Under the pieces are notes generated by a model. That model was not told the DNA's origin. It was given only the letters and a program-made list of their open reading frames with translations, and did not search any database. A stretch of DNA of 22,172 nt, from positions 1 through 22,172 of the forward strand of contig JBEGTJ010000024.1 in assembly GCA_041179465.1 (NCBI GenBank), written 5' to 3'. The stretch comes from TMED14 sp041179465. Lineage in GTDB: Bacteria > Bacteroidota > Bacteroidia > Flavobacteriales > Schleiferiaceae. A program made the position numbers and the translations under genes. Of the stretch, positions 7,913-15,794 are shown piece by piece. How positions within the stretch are numbered: position 1 is the first letter of the stretch; the number at the start of each line of letters is the position of its first letter.

Positions 7913-8593
7913 TTACTCTTCGAATTTGTAGCCGACGCCCTTGATGGTCTTGATGGTGTCGTCGCCGATTTTTTCGCGGATTTTGCGAATGTGCACGTCG
8001 ATGGTTCGGCCGCCGACGATGACTTCAGAACCCCACACGCGGTCCATGATGGAATCGCGCGAAAACACTTTGCCAGGCTTGCTCGCCAGCAGGTGCAGCA
8101 GCTCGAATTCCTTGCGGGGCATTTCGATCAGGTTGCCCTTGAGGTACACCTGGTACTTCTCGAGGTTGATCGACAAGTCGCCGCGCTCGAGGCTGCCGAC
8201 GGGCTCCGTGTCTTTTCCGTTGCGGCGCAGCAGGGCCTTGACCCGGCTGGCCAGCACCTTGGGGCGGATCGGCTTGGTGATGTAGTCGTCGGCTCCGGCG
8301 TCAAAACCGGCCACCTGGCTGTAGTCTTCTCCGCGCGCACTCAAAAAGGCGATCAGGGTGGTGGCGATGTCGGGGTTGGAGCGAATCGCTTCGCAGGCCT
8401 CGATGCCGTCCATTCCGGGCATCATGACGTCGAGCAGAATGAGGTCCGGGCGATGTTTTTTGGCAGCTTCGACGCCCTCGGCGCCGTCTTTGGCGGTCAC
8501 CACCGCGTAGCCTTCTTTTTCGAGGTTGAAGGTCACAAATTCCCGAATGTCCGGGTCGTCGTCCACGAGGAGAACGGTTGGTTTTTTAGCCAT
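7913..8593 (-). CDS. OmpR/PhoB-family response regulator
   Basis: 226-residue transcription factor: receiver domain (about 5-120) with the acidic pocket at residues 11-13, phosphoacceptor D55 (LILLDVMMPG), the conserved switch serine (FLSARGED) and lysine (ITKPIRP), then a winged-helix DNA-binding domain (about 130-226) with IVGGRTIDVHIRKIREKIG and the closing TIKGVGYKFEE. The ATG at 8593 gives the standard MAKKPTVLLVDDD start; an upstream in-frame extension to 8653 passes through the promoter box and is rejected. The histidine kinase follows after nine bases. The gene is divergent from the large envelope operon, with a shared 128-base control region that contains direct repeats at 22-base spacing, suited to tandem binding by this family. 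Regulation of that operon by this protein is inference. Confidence 0.95.
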   Translation of the reverse strand: MAKKPTVLLVDDDPDIREFVTFNLEKEGYAVVTAKDGAEGVEAAKKHRPDLILLDVMMPGMDGIEACEAIRSNPDIATTLIAFLSARGEDYSQVAGFDAGADDYITKPIRPKVLASRVKALLRRNGKDTEPVGSLERGDLSINLEKYQVYLKGNLIEMPRKEFELLHLLASKPGKVFSRDSIMDRVWGSEVIVGGRTIDVHIRKIREKIGDDTIKTIKGVGYKFEE

Positions 8594-8610
8594 GGTGCGC
8601 GTGATTGGTC

Positions 8611-8618
8611 CAAAAGTA
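8611..8618 (-). promoter_or_regulatory. Bacteroidota -7 box for the response-regulator/kinase operon
   Basis: TACTTTTG on the minus strand exactly matches TAnnTTTG, 17 bases upstream of the ATG at 8593. No TTG element occurs 17-23 bases further upstream, which is compatible with activator dependence. Confidence 0.5.
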
Positions 8619-8644
8619 CACGCTTTCCGGTCGCGCGCTCTACC

Positions 8645-8677
8645 GTTTACCATTTTTTATCGCGGATTTAACCATTT
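8645..8677. promoter_or_regulatory. Paired ACCATTT repeats between divergent promoters (candidate operator)
   Basis: ACCATTT occurs at 8649-8655 and again at 8671-8677 in the same orientation, each preceded by a T-rich triplet; the period is exactly 22 bases, two DNA turns. The inner edges lie 30 and 31 bases from the two divergent -7 boxes. PhoB/OmpR-family proteins bind direct repeats with 11- or 22-base periods, so this is a candidate site for the adjacent regulator. The binding is inferred, not shown. Confidence 0.4.
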
Positions 8678-8708
8678 GACAACACGGCGCAGAGCGCCCA
8701 ACGCGAAC

Positions 8709-8716
8709 TAACTTTG
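8709..8716 (+). promoter_or_regulatory. Bacteroidota -7 box of the envelope operon
   Basis: TAACTTTG exactly matches TAnnTTTG and ends five bases before the ATG at 8722, so the transcript would be leaderless or nearly so. No TTG lies at the usual 17-23-base spacing; the nearest TTTG (8675-8678) is 30 bases away and overlaps the second ACCATTT repeat. Confidence 0.5.
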
Positions 8717-8721
8717 ACGGA

Positions 8722-10005
8722 ATGAAACCCTGGTCCGCACTTTTTATTGGTCTACTGATTAGCAGCACGTTAGCTGCGCAGAGTCCCGAAAACCTGCGCA
8801 TCATGACCTACAACCTCACCTACTTCAGGGCGTACACGTCCTTCTGCACTTCGAGCAACAACCCACCGGGCGCCAAGGAGGGATGGCTGCAGACGGTGGT
8901 CGCCCACGCCCAGCCCGACCTGCTGGTCTGCAACGAGGTCGACGGGAGCAATTCAACCGCCCACAGCCGAATCCTCAGCCAGTGCCTCAACACCAACGGC
9001 GAAACCCGATGGGCCGCCGCCGACCTCTACACCAACGGTAGCTCGCTGATCAACGCGGTGTACTACGACCAAAACAAGCTGGGCATAAAGTCCCAGGGAA
9101 TTATTAGCAACGACCTGCAAAACAGCAGTTTAGTTCGCGGAATTGACGTAATTCGCTTCTACTACAAGGACTCGCTTTTGGCGTGGAATCCCGACACGGT
9201 GTTTTTCACCCTGTTTGCGGGGCATTTCAAGGCCGGCAATACCGCCACGGACCTCACCGACCGCCAAAAAACGGCCGAGGCCATCATGAACTACTTGGTA
9301 ACCAAGCCGCGCGACCCGCACTACGTACTTTGCGGCGACCTGAACATGCCCAAGAGCCAGGAGGCCGGTTTTCAGCAGCTGCTGAACTACAGCAACGCGA
9401 CGGTTCGGTTCTTCGACCCTGAAAATCAACTCGGAAACTGGAGCTCCAACGGGAGTTTCGCGGCGATGCACACCCAGTCGACGCGGGACGCGCAGACCAA
9501 CAGCGGCTGCTTTTCGGGCGGGGGCCTCGACGACCGCTACGACCACATTTTGACCAACCAGGCGATGCTGAGTTCGTCGGCCCGCATGCGCTACCTCCCG
9601 GCGACGCTGCGGCCGTTGGGGAACGACGGCCTCCACTTCAACGTGGCGCTGAACTCGGGCACCAACAATTCGGTGCCGTCGAATGTGCTCACGGCCCTGT
9701 ACGAACTCTCGGACCACCTGCCCGTGGTCGCCGACTTTGAGGTGGCGCGCTTGGGCATCGGGCTGCCGGAACGCCGCGAATCCGCCGTGCTGCACCGCAC
9801 GACGACGGGGGAATGGACCCTCAGGCGCATCGACCTCGGAGGCGACTGGGCTGTCGAAGTTTTTGACGCCACGGGCCGCCTGCTCGAGCGCTCCGTTTGG
9901 CCGGCCGGCCAGGCAGAATGGACCCTCGGGGGCGCGGCACGGGGATTTGCGTTCGTCCATGTGCTCGCCGGGTCGGCAAGCAGTAAATTTGCGGTCCCTC
10001 GATGA
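8722..10005 (+). CDS. Secreted endonuclease/exonuclease/phosphatase-family protein with T9SS sorting tail
   Basis: 427 residues: signal peptide (about 1-20, ending LAAQ), an EEP-fold catalytic domain (about 24-342) and a C-terminal type IX sorting domain (about 345-427, ending SSKFAVPR). EEP active-site residues are all present: N31 (MTYNL), E72 (CNEVDG), H168 (AGHFKAGN), D206 and N208 (CGDLNMP), D274/H275 (RYDHI) and the D331-H332 pair (SDHLP). The family includes DNase I-like nucleases and phosphodiesterases or phosphatases, so a hydrolysed phosphoester is likely but the substrate (DNA, RNA, lipid or sugar phosphate) is not proven. It should be exported by Sec and carried to the cell surface or released by T9SS. 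It is the first gene of a packed operon; the stop overlaps the next ATG as ATGA. Confidence 0.92.
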   Translation: MKPWSALFIGLLISSTLAAQSPENLRIMTYNLTYFRAYTSFCTSSNNPPGAKEGWLQTVVAHAQPDLLVCNEVDGSNSTAHSRILSQCLNTNGETRWAAADLYTNGSSLINAVYYDQNKLGIKSQGIISNDLQNSSLVRGIDVIRFYYKDSLLAWNPDTVFFTLFAGHFKAGNTATDLTDRQKTAEAIMNYLVTKPRDPHYVLCGDLNMPKSQEAGFQQLLNYSNATVRFFDPENQLGNWSSNGSFAAMHTQSTRDAQTNSGCFSGGGLDDRYDHILTNQAMLSSSARMRYLPATLRPLGNDGLHFNVALNSGTNNSVPSNVLTALYELSDHLPVVADFEVARLGIGLPERRESAVLHRTTTGEWTLRRIDLGGDWAVEVFDATGRLLERSVWPAGQAEWTLGGAARGFAFVHVLAGSASSKFAVPR

Positions 10006-12128
10006 ACCGTATCCTTATTTTTATCCTGATTTTCAGCGCACTGCACTTTAAGAGCGCGGCGCAGAGCTTTCAGGAACGCAGCACCTCGGCCAGCCAAGTT
10101 CGGTTGAGCGTCACCAATGTGGGCACCTTTGGCAACGCGTTTCGGGGCTACCGCGACGGCACCGGCACGCCCTCCTGCGAGTTCCCCGCGGGCTCGGGTA
10201 CCGAACACCTCTTTGAATCGGGGATTTGGGTCGGCGGAATCGACGCCGGCGGCGGAATCCGCGTCAGCACGTCGGCCTACGACGCCCCGCAGGGCTACGC
10301 TCCAGGACGGGGCGGGTTTGAGTTTACTCCGGCCAGCGGACTGACTGAGACTTCGTCCCTCAAGGACCACCCCAACTACCGCACCAACGCCGTGTCGCAC
10401 CAGGACTTCAGCGCGACCTGCGTCGACACCAACATCCTCGTTCCGGGAACGACGATCCCCATCAGCAACCACCTGACGCCCATGGGGATTTCGATGCAAA
10501 TGGCGACCTACAACTGGAACTACCGGTTTAGCGACTTCTTTGTGGTCGTGGACGTTACGCTCAAGAATGTCGGAATCGAAACCTACAACGACGTCTACGC
10601 GGCCCTCTGGGCCAACAAGGTCGTGCGGAACATCAACCGCACCCCGGCTGGAGCCGGCGGCGCCGTGTTTTACCAGCAAGGCGGAAACGGCTACGACGAC
10701 AGCCTTCAGCTGGCGTACCGCTTTGACGCCACGGGCGATCCGGGGTGGACCGACTCCTACATCGGCCAGAAATTCCTGGGCGCCGAAGACAAAAACGGAT
10801 TCCATCATCCGCTCGTCAACGGATTGGACGACCACTACCACGCATGGATTTTCAACAACTCGGGCCAGGCCCTGTACTTTTTTCCGACGACCGACGACCA
10901 ACGCTACGTCAAGATGACCCAGGGCCTCAACCAAGACCCCTGCTGGAGCAATCCAAACGGGGCGCCCTGCGCGGCCGGCACCGGCGCCAACATCCAGGCC
11001 CAGCTGAACGCCGCCGGCAACCGGAGCGACCTTCTGAGCGTGGGGCCGTTCCAAAACTTTGCGCCCGGAGACGAGATCAAGCTCGCCTTTGCCTTTGTGC
11101 TGGCCAAAAAGGTGGACGACGGCCAGCCCAACACGGTGAACAACAAGGTCCAGCGCAGCCGACTCCGCGCCAACGCCCAATGGGCCCAAACCTGCTACAA
11201 CGGCGAAGACCAGAACTTTAACGGAATCCTCGACGCCGGCGAAGACCGCGACGGCAACGGCGAGATCACGCGCTACATTTTGCCCAGTCCGCCCGACGCC
11301 CCCCAAGTGCGCGCCGTGCCGGGCGACGGCTTCGTCGACCTCTTCTGGACCGACCGCAGCGAGCGCAGCGTAGACCCCATCAGCCAGCGCGAAGACTTTG
11401 CGGGCTACCGGGCCTACGTGAGCCAGCTCGGTTTTGACGTCGACGCGAGCCAACGCACCGCCGAAACGTTTCGCCTCTACGGCGAATGGGACCAGCGCGG
11501 CGACGGAGTGTTTTACGAAACCGGCCTCGAACCCATTCAACTCGTGGAGCCCGTGCAGTTCCAAGGCGACAGCCTGACCTACCGCTACCACGTGCGCCTC
11601 GAGAATGTGCCCAACGGATGGCAGCGCGCCGTGGCCGTCACGGCCTTTGACCAAGGGGACCCCGACACCCAGCTGGAATCGCTGGAATCGAGCTTTGCGC
11701 AGAGTTCCGCCCGAGTGTTTCCCGGCACGCCCGCCCGCGAAACGATGGCCGAAAATCCGCCCTACGTCTACCCCAACCCCTACTACGCCGGGGCCGCCTG
11801 GGAAGGCCAAAGCGCCTTTCAGGACGAGAGCCGCCGCCTGATGTTTGCCAACCTTCCGGCCCAGGCGGAGATCCGCATTCATTCGCCCGCCGGCGACCTG
11901 CTCGACGTGCTGCACCACAACGCCCAGGGAAGCGACCAGTTGAGCCAGCGCTGGTTCCGCACGTTTGCCAACCCCGAAGAGCAGCGCGTGGTCCTTTCGG
12001 GCGGCGAGTACGCCTGGGACATCCTCTCCAAGGACCGCCAAATGATTTCGCACGGCCTGTACCGCTACACCGTGCTCAACCTCGAAACCGGAGAATCCTA
12101 TTCCGGCCATTTTACGCTGATTAAATAA
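10002..12128 (+). CDS. Large secreted protein with FN3-like module, calcium-type loop and Ig/FlgD-like C-terminus
   Basis: 708 residues with a signal peptide (about 1-21, ending KSAAQ). The first 400 residues are a beta-rich region I do not recognise. At residues 403-421 lies a DxNxNG...DxGEDxDxNGE segment typical of calcium-binding (EF-hand or dockerin-like) loops. A fibronectin-III-like module follows (about 428-560, from SPPDAPQV). The C-terminus (about 615-708) begins YVYPNPYYAG and resembles the Ig/FlgD-like tails found on surface proteins of the Bacteroidota/Ignavibacteria group. It differs from the classic short T9SS type A tail but may serve the same purpose. Function is unknown; the architecture suggests an extracellular scaffold or binding protein. 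Translation is coupled to the upstream nuclease by a 4-base overlap, and the next gene starts two bases after the stop. Confidence 0.85.
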   Translation: MNRILIFILIFSALHFKSAAQSFQERSTSASQVRLSVTNVGTFGNAFRGYRDGTGTPSCEFPAGSGTEHLFESGIWVGGIDAGGGIRVSTSAYDAPQGYAPGRGGFEFTPASGLTETSSLKDHPNYRTNAVSHQDFSATCVDTNILVPGTTIPISNHLTPMGISMQMATYNWNYRFSDFFVVVDVTLKNVGIETYNDVYAALWANKVVRNINRTPAGAGGAVFYQQGGNGYDDSLQLAYRFDATGDPGWTDSYIGQKFLGAEDKNGFHHPLVNGLDDHYHAWIFNNSGQALYFFPTTDDQRYVKMTQGLNQDPCWSNPNGAPCAAGTGANIQAQLNAAGNRSDLLSVGPFQNFAPGDEIKLAFAFVLAKKVDDGQPNTVNNKVQRSRLRANAQWAQTCYNGEDQNFNGILDAGEDRDGNGEITRYILPSPPDAPQVRAVPGDGFVDLFWTDRSERSVDPISQREDFAGYRAYVSQLGFDVDASQRTAETFRLYGEWDQRGDGVFYETGLEPIQLVEPVQFQGDSLTYRYHVRLENVPNGWQRAVAVTAFDQGDPDTQLESLESSFAQSSARVFPGTPARETMAENPPYVYPNPYYAGAAWEGQSAFQDESRRLMFANLPAQAEIRIHSPAGDLLDVLHHNAQGSDQLSQRWFRTFANPEEQRVVLSGGEYAWDILSKDRQMISHGLYRYTVLNLETGESYSGHFTLIK

Positions 12129-12130
12129 CC

Positions 12131-14329
12131 ATGAAGCACTTTTTTACCCTTCTCGCGACGGCGCTCGGTTTTGCGGCTGCAGCCCAGACCTACTACCCGA
12201 TTTCCACCCTTCAGTACGTGTCGCCCTCGCAGCTCGCGGCCTGCAAGGACTCCTCGGGTTTTGAAGGCCAGATTGTCAAAACCGTCGGCATCGTCGTGAC
12301 GCCGGGCAACGTTTCTGAGGTTCCCTCGGGCTCGGTACAGGGCGGACACCGTCCCTTCTTCTTCATCGTCGACACCGCGGCCCAGGGCGCGGCCGGTCCG
12401 TTTCGCGGCATGGAAGTCATGGGCGTCTACACCAACGCGCAGAACCAGCTCGTAACCCTTCCGAACGTAGAATACTTGATGCCGGGCGACCTCATTCAGT
12501 TCATTGGCAAGGTGTCGACCTTCAACAACGGAACCCAGCTCGAGGCCACCAGCGCCAGCAGCATGACCATCTTGGGCACGCGCCCCGTTCCGACTCCGGC
12601 CGTGGTACCTGTGGGCGCCCTGAACGACCCTCAGCGCATCAACATTCCGACGACGGGCGAGCCGTGGGAAAACGCCTTCGTCGACCTGCAAAACGTGACG
12701 GTCACCGAGGTGATTTTGTTTGGCGGAAACCGCGTCAGCTTCAACGTAGTCGACGGCAACGGCAACAAAATCAACGTTTCGGACCGCTTTTTGGCCCAAA
12801 AGCTCCCCAGCTACCAGACGGTAAACCCGGCTTCGCCCCAGACCACGGGGCAGTTTGTTCCGCCCGTGCCCGGAACGTTTTACAGCAGCCTCAAGGGCAT
12901 GATTCGCCACGACGGCAACGGCTGCTTTACCGCCGGCGGTACCCGTGGCTACGAGCTCAACCCCTTCTCGGCCGCGCACTACCAAATTGCTTACGCCCCG
13001 CCGTACATCAGCAACTTCGAGCGCGATCCGATGATCCCGACGCCCAACCAAAGCCCAGATTTGACCTGCAACATCACCGACTTTGACGGCACCGTGGATT
13101 CCGTGCACGTGTTTTACTCGACCAACGCGAGCCTCCAGCCCACGCAATTCACCAAGGCCGTGATGCCGCTCGTGGCCGGTTCGACCGACGAATACGAATT
13201 CAGCCTTCCGAGCGCGCCCAACGGAACCCTGATGCGCTACTACCTGCGCGCCAAGGACGACGACGGCAACGTGTCGTACTACCCCACCACGCCCGTGGGC
13301 CAAGCCCAGCCCAACGTCGACTACTACACGGTGCGGACCGGCGGCATGAAGGTCTACGACGTGCAGTACACCCAGGCCTCCAACGGCAATTCGCCCTACC
13401 TCGGCAAGACGGTGACCCTCAAGGGCTTTGTGACGGCCTCGACCAAGCCCTACGACCTCGGGTACCTGTACCTTCAAGACGCCGACGGCGGACCCTGGAG
13501 CGGCATCTGGTGCGTCGGTTCGGGCATCACGCAGTTCTTCCGCGAGGAGGAAGTTCAGGTGACCGGCCTGGTTGAAGAATACTACGGCATGACCCGTTTA
13601 AACGTTTCGAGCGTTTCGCGCACCGGCCAGCGCCGTGCGCTGTCCGCCTCAGTACTCAACCCAAGCGACAGCGCCAGCAAGTGGAACTGGGGATGGGAAG
13701 CCTACGAAGGCTGCTACGTGCGCCTGGCGGACCCCAACCAAGCCAAGCTGCGCGTGACCAACCCGAACCTCGGCTTTGGGGACTTCGCGGTTTCGCAGAC
13801 TCCGGGCGCGGGCTACTGGCGCCGCACCTTGGTCATGGCCGGCCGCCAATCGGCCACGGCCTTTGGCTCGCTCTACGTGCAGCTGGTGAGCGACCTGCAG
13901 TACGACACGATCGACGGCGAGATGATGGTGGACCCCATTCTGGTCGCCGACACCATGACCATGGACGCCGTAGAGGGCATCCTGTTCTACGGATTCAGCA
14001 ACTTCCGCGTGCTTCCGCGCAACAACGACGACTTCATCGGAATTAATGTCGCCCTCGACTCGACGGCGCTGCCCAAGTCGACGATTGGCCTTCACGAAGG
14101 TTCGGCCGCTGGGCTTCGCAGCTTCCCCAACCCCACGGCCGACGTGATCGTGGTCGAGGGACCCGCGGGCACTTGGGTGCTCAGCGACCTCACCGGCCGA
14201 GCGGTTCTGCGCGGACGCCGAAGCGCGGCACCCACCGAGGTGGACCTGAGCGGACTTTCGGCCGGAACCTACGTGCTTACCCTCGATTCTGAAGGCCGCC
14301 GCCTCACCTACCGCGTCGTCAAGCAGTAA
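12131..14329 (+). CDS. Secreted OB-fold-like multidomain protein with T9SS sorting tail
   Basis: 732 residues: signal peptide (about 1-19), an OB-fold-like module (about 45-165, GQIVKTVGIVVTPGN ... GDLIQFIGKV), a second related stretch (about 180-290), an Ig-like domain (about 295-400, ending RYYLRAKDDDGNVSYYP), another OB-like module (about 405-490, LGKTVTLKGFVTAS with YLQDADGG and EEEVQVTGLVEEYYG) and a clear T9SS type A tail (about 662-732, beginning LRSFPNPTADV and ending LTYRVVKQ). OB modules of this type occur beside extracellular nuclease domains (YhcR/ExeM type), where they are thought to bind nucleic acid; none of the EEP catalytic motifs is present here. It is likely a surface-attached binding partner of the nuclease at the head of the operon. 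That role is inference. Confidence 0.85.
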   Translation: MKHFFTLLATALGFAAAAQTYYPISTLQYVSPSQLAACKDSSGFEGQIVKTVGIVVTPGNVSEVPSGSVQGGHRPFFFIVDTAAQGAAGPFRGMEVMGVYTNAQNQLVTLPNVEYLMPGDLIQFIGKVSTFNNGTQLEATSASSMTILGTRPVPTPAVVPVGALNDPQRINIPTTGEPWENAFVDLQNVTVTEVILFGGNRVSFNVVDGNGNKINVSDRFLAQKLPSYQTVNPASPQTTGQFVPPVPGTFYSSLKGMIRHDGNGCFTAGGTRGYELNPFSAAHYQIAYAPPYISNFERDPMIPTPNQSPDLTCNITDFDGTVDSVHVFYSTNASLQPTQFTKAVMPLVAGSTDEYEFSLPSAPNGTLMRYYLRAKDDDGNVSYYPTTPVGQAQPNVDYYTVRTGGMKVYDVQYTQASNGNSPYLGKTVTLKGFVTASTKPYDLGYLYLQDADGGPWSGIWCVGSGITQFFREEEVQVTGLVEEYYGMTRLNVSSVSRTGQRRALSASVLNPSDSASKWNWGWEAYEGCYVRLADPNQAKLRVTNPNLGFGDFAVSQTPGAGYWRRTLVMAGRQSATAFGSLYVQLVSDLQYDTIDGEMMVDPILVADTMTMDAVEGILFYGFSNFRVLPRNNDDFIGINVALDSTALPKSTIGLHEGSAAGLRSFPNPTADVIVVEGPAGTWVLSDLTGRAVLRGRRSAAPTEVDLSGLSAGTYVLTLDSEGRRLTYRVVKQ

Positions 14330-14342
14330 TTCCCCAACCGCC

Positions 14343-15794
14343 GTGCGCCGCCTCCCTGTGTTCCCCCGTCCCCGCCCTGCCGTGCGCCTCGCGGCGCTCA
14401 GCCTGTCCGTCGGGCTGGCGCTGGCATGTGAGCCGGGGGTTCCGGTGGAAAACCAGCTGCCCGAGACGCGCATGTCGGTCGACCGCATCGACCTGAGCGG
14501 GCCCGACCGCCTGAATTCGGTGGTCAAGCTGGCGTGGTTCGGCAGCGACGCCGACGGCTACGTCGTGGCCTACGAACTTCGGGTGGGCGAGGGCCCATGG
14601 GTGCGCACGACGCAGACCGACAGCACGCTGGTGCTGGGCATTCCGGCGGGCCAGGACACGGCCGACCTCGCGGTGGAAGTCCGCGCCATTGACCACGAAG
14701 GCGGAATCGACCCCAGCCCCGCCCGGCTGGTGGTGCCCATCAAAAACACGCCCCCGTCGGCGGAATTCACGACCTCGAGCTTTCCCGACGTGCCGGTGTG
14801 GAACGCGGTCACGTTTCAGTGGTTTGCCGAAGACCCCGACGGCGCCGGCAGCATTACCGACGTCGAGCTTCGGGTGAACGGCGGAGCCTGGCGCCCGATT
14901 GATCCCAACCAAAAATTGGTGAGCCTGGTGCTCCACGCGAGCGGAGCGACCGCGCTGTACTACGGCAACCAGGAGGCTTCGGCGGCCAACTGGGGCTACG
15001 CCCTCGATACCGCCGGCCCTAGCGTGCTCGAAATTCGCGCCCGCGACCTCGCCGGAGCCTGGTCCGCGCCCGACACCGCCCCGCCGGTCACCGTGAAGAT
15101 GCCGCAGTCCAAGCTGCTGGTGGTAGCCAGCCACAGTGCCGCCGCCGACGCCGCCTGGTCCAGCGACCTCGCGGCCTTGGGCGTGGACTACGACCTGCTC
15201 GACTTGCTCAGCAACAGCGGGGCCGCGCGCCCGCGGTCCTGGAACCCCGGGTTCCGCCACACCCTTCGGGGCTACGACGCCGTGGTCGTCTACACCGCCT
15301 CGTCGGTCATGCTCGACCCCCAGACGGGGCTGACGAAGCTCCCGCTGGCCCACATGGGCCCTGCCATTCAGCGCTTTGGCGAAGCCGGCGGACGGGTGCT
15401 GGTGAGCGCGTCGTTCAGCGCGACTTCAGACCTTACCGACCTCGTCGGCACCTTCCCCATCGACGGACTCGTGACCAGCACCGGCCAAGTTCGGTTGGTG
15501 ACCGATTCCGCGCTCGTGGCCCAGCAAAGCGGATACCCCAACCTCAAGTCGACCAACGTGCTCATCGGCCTCACCCCGATGGTAGCGAGCGCCGACGCCG
15601 AGGTGCTGTACCGCGGGCAGCTCAGCAAGCTGTCGGGCTGGCAGGGCGACAACCTGATGGGGGTGCTGCGCCGCAAGCAGGGCGCCGTGCAGAGCGTGTT
15701 TTTGTCGTTTGACCTGCACCGCCTCGACGGCCAAAACGGCCAAATGCGCCGCGACGCGCTTCAAAAAATACTGATCGATGAATTTGGTCTCTAA
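14343..15794 (+). CDS. Lipoprotein with Ig-like repeats and a C-terminal GATase-like alpha/beta domain
   Basis: 483 residues from a GTG start 13 bases after the preceding stop; no in-frame ATG precedes the signal peptide. The N-terminus is basic (RRLPVFPRPRPAVR), then hydrophobic, with a lipobox LALAC placing the lipid-modified cysteine at residue 29. Two Ig/FN3-like beta domains follow (about 45-145 and 150-252); both carry the repeated phrase DPDGAG or SDADGY and ELRVGEG or ELRVNGG. From about residue 255 (KLLVVASHS) comes an alternating beta/alpha region (YDAVVVYTASS, GGRVLVSASFS, QSVFLSFDLHRLDG) resembling class I glutamine-amidotransferase-like or ThuA-like folds, but no nucleophilic Cys-Gly motif is visible, so it is probably not a GATase. 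It may be a binding or structural surface protein. The 3' end overlaps the TonB receptor by 17 bases. Confidence 0.8.
   Translation: MRRLPVFPRPRPAVRLAALSLSVGLALACEPGVPVENQLPETRMSVDRIDLSGPDRLNSVVKLAWFGSDADGYVVAYELRVGEGPWVRTTQTDSTLVLGIPAGQDTADLAVEVRAIDHEGGIDPSPARLVVPIKNTPPSAEFTTSSFPDVPVWNAVTFQWFAEDPDGAGSITDVELRVNGGAWRPIDPNQKLVSLVLHASGATALYYGNQEASAANWGYALDTAGPSVLEIRARDLAGAWSAPDTAPPVTVKMPQSKLLVVASHSAAADAAWSSDLAALGVDYDLLDLLSNSGAARPRSWNPGFRHTLRGYDAVVVYTASSVMLDPQTGLTKLPLAHMGPAIQRFGEAGGRVLVSASFSATSDLTDLVGTFPIDGLVTSTGQVRLVTDSALVAQQSGYPNLKSTNVLIGLTPMVASADAEVLYRGQLSKLSGWQGDNLMGVLRRKQGAVQSVFLSFDLHRLDGQNGQMRRDALQKILIDEFGL

Noticed and set aside
8594..8653. Possible N-terminal extension of the response regulator
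   Set aside because: It runs through the -7 box and adds residues not seen in receiver domains; ATG 8593 gives the standard start.
9984..9991. TAAATTTG, a match to the -7 box just before the gene at 10002
   Set aside because: It is inside the coding sequence for the conserved SKF end of the T9SS tail and has no upstream element; coupling by ATGA overlap already explains expression.
9591..12110. 839-codon open frame on the minus strand
   Set aside because: It lies opposite the real secreted-protein genes, which have signal peptides, recognisable domains and coupled starts. Long antisense frames are expected in this GC-rich DNA, and its translation shows no domain.
12098..13477. 459-codon minus-strand open frame
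   Set aside because: Shadow of the OB-fold protein gene; no start signal or domain.
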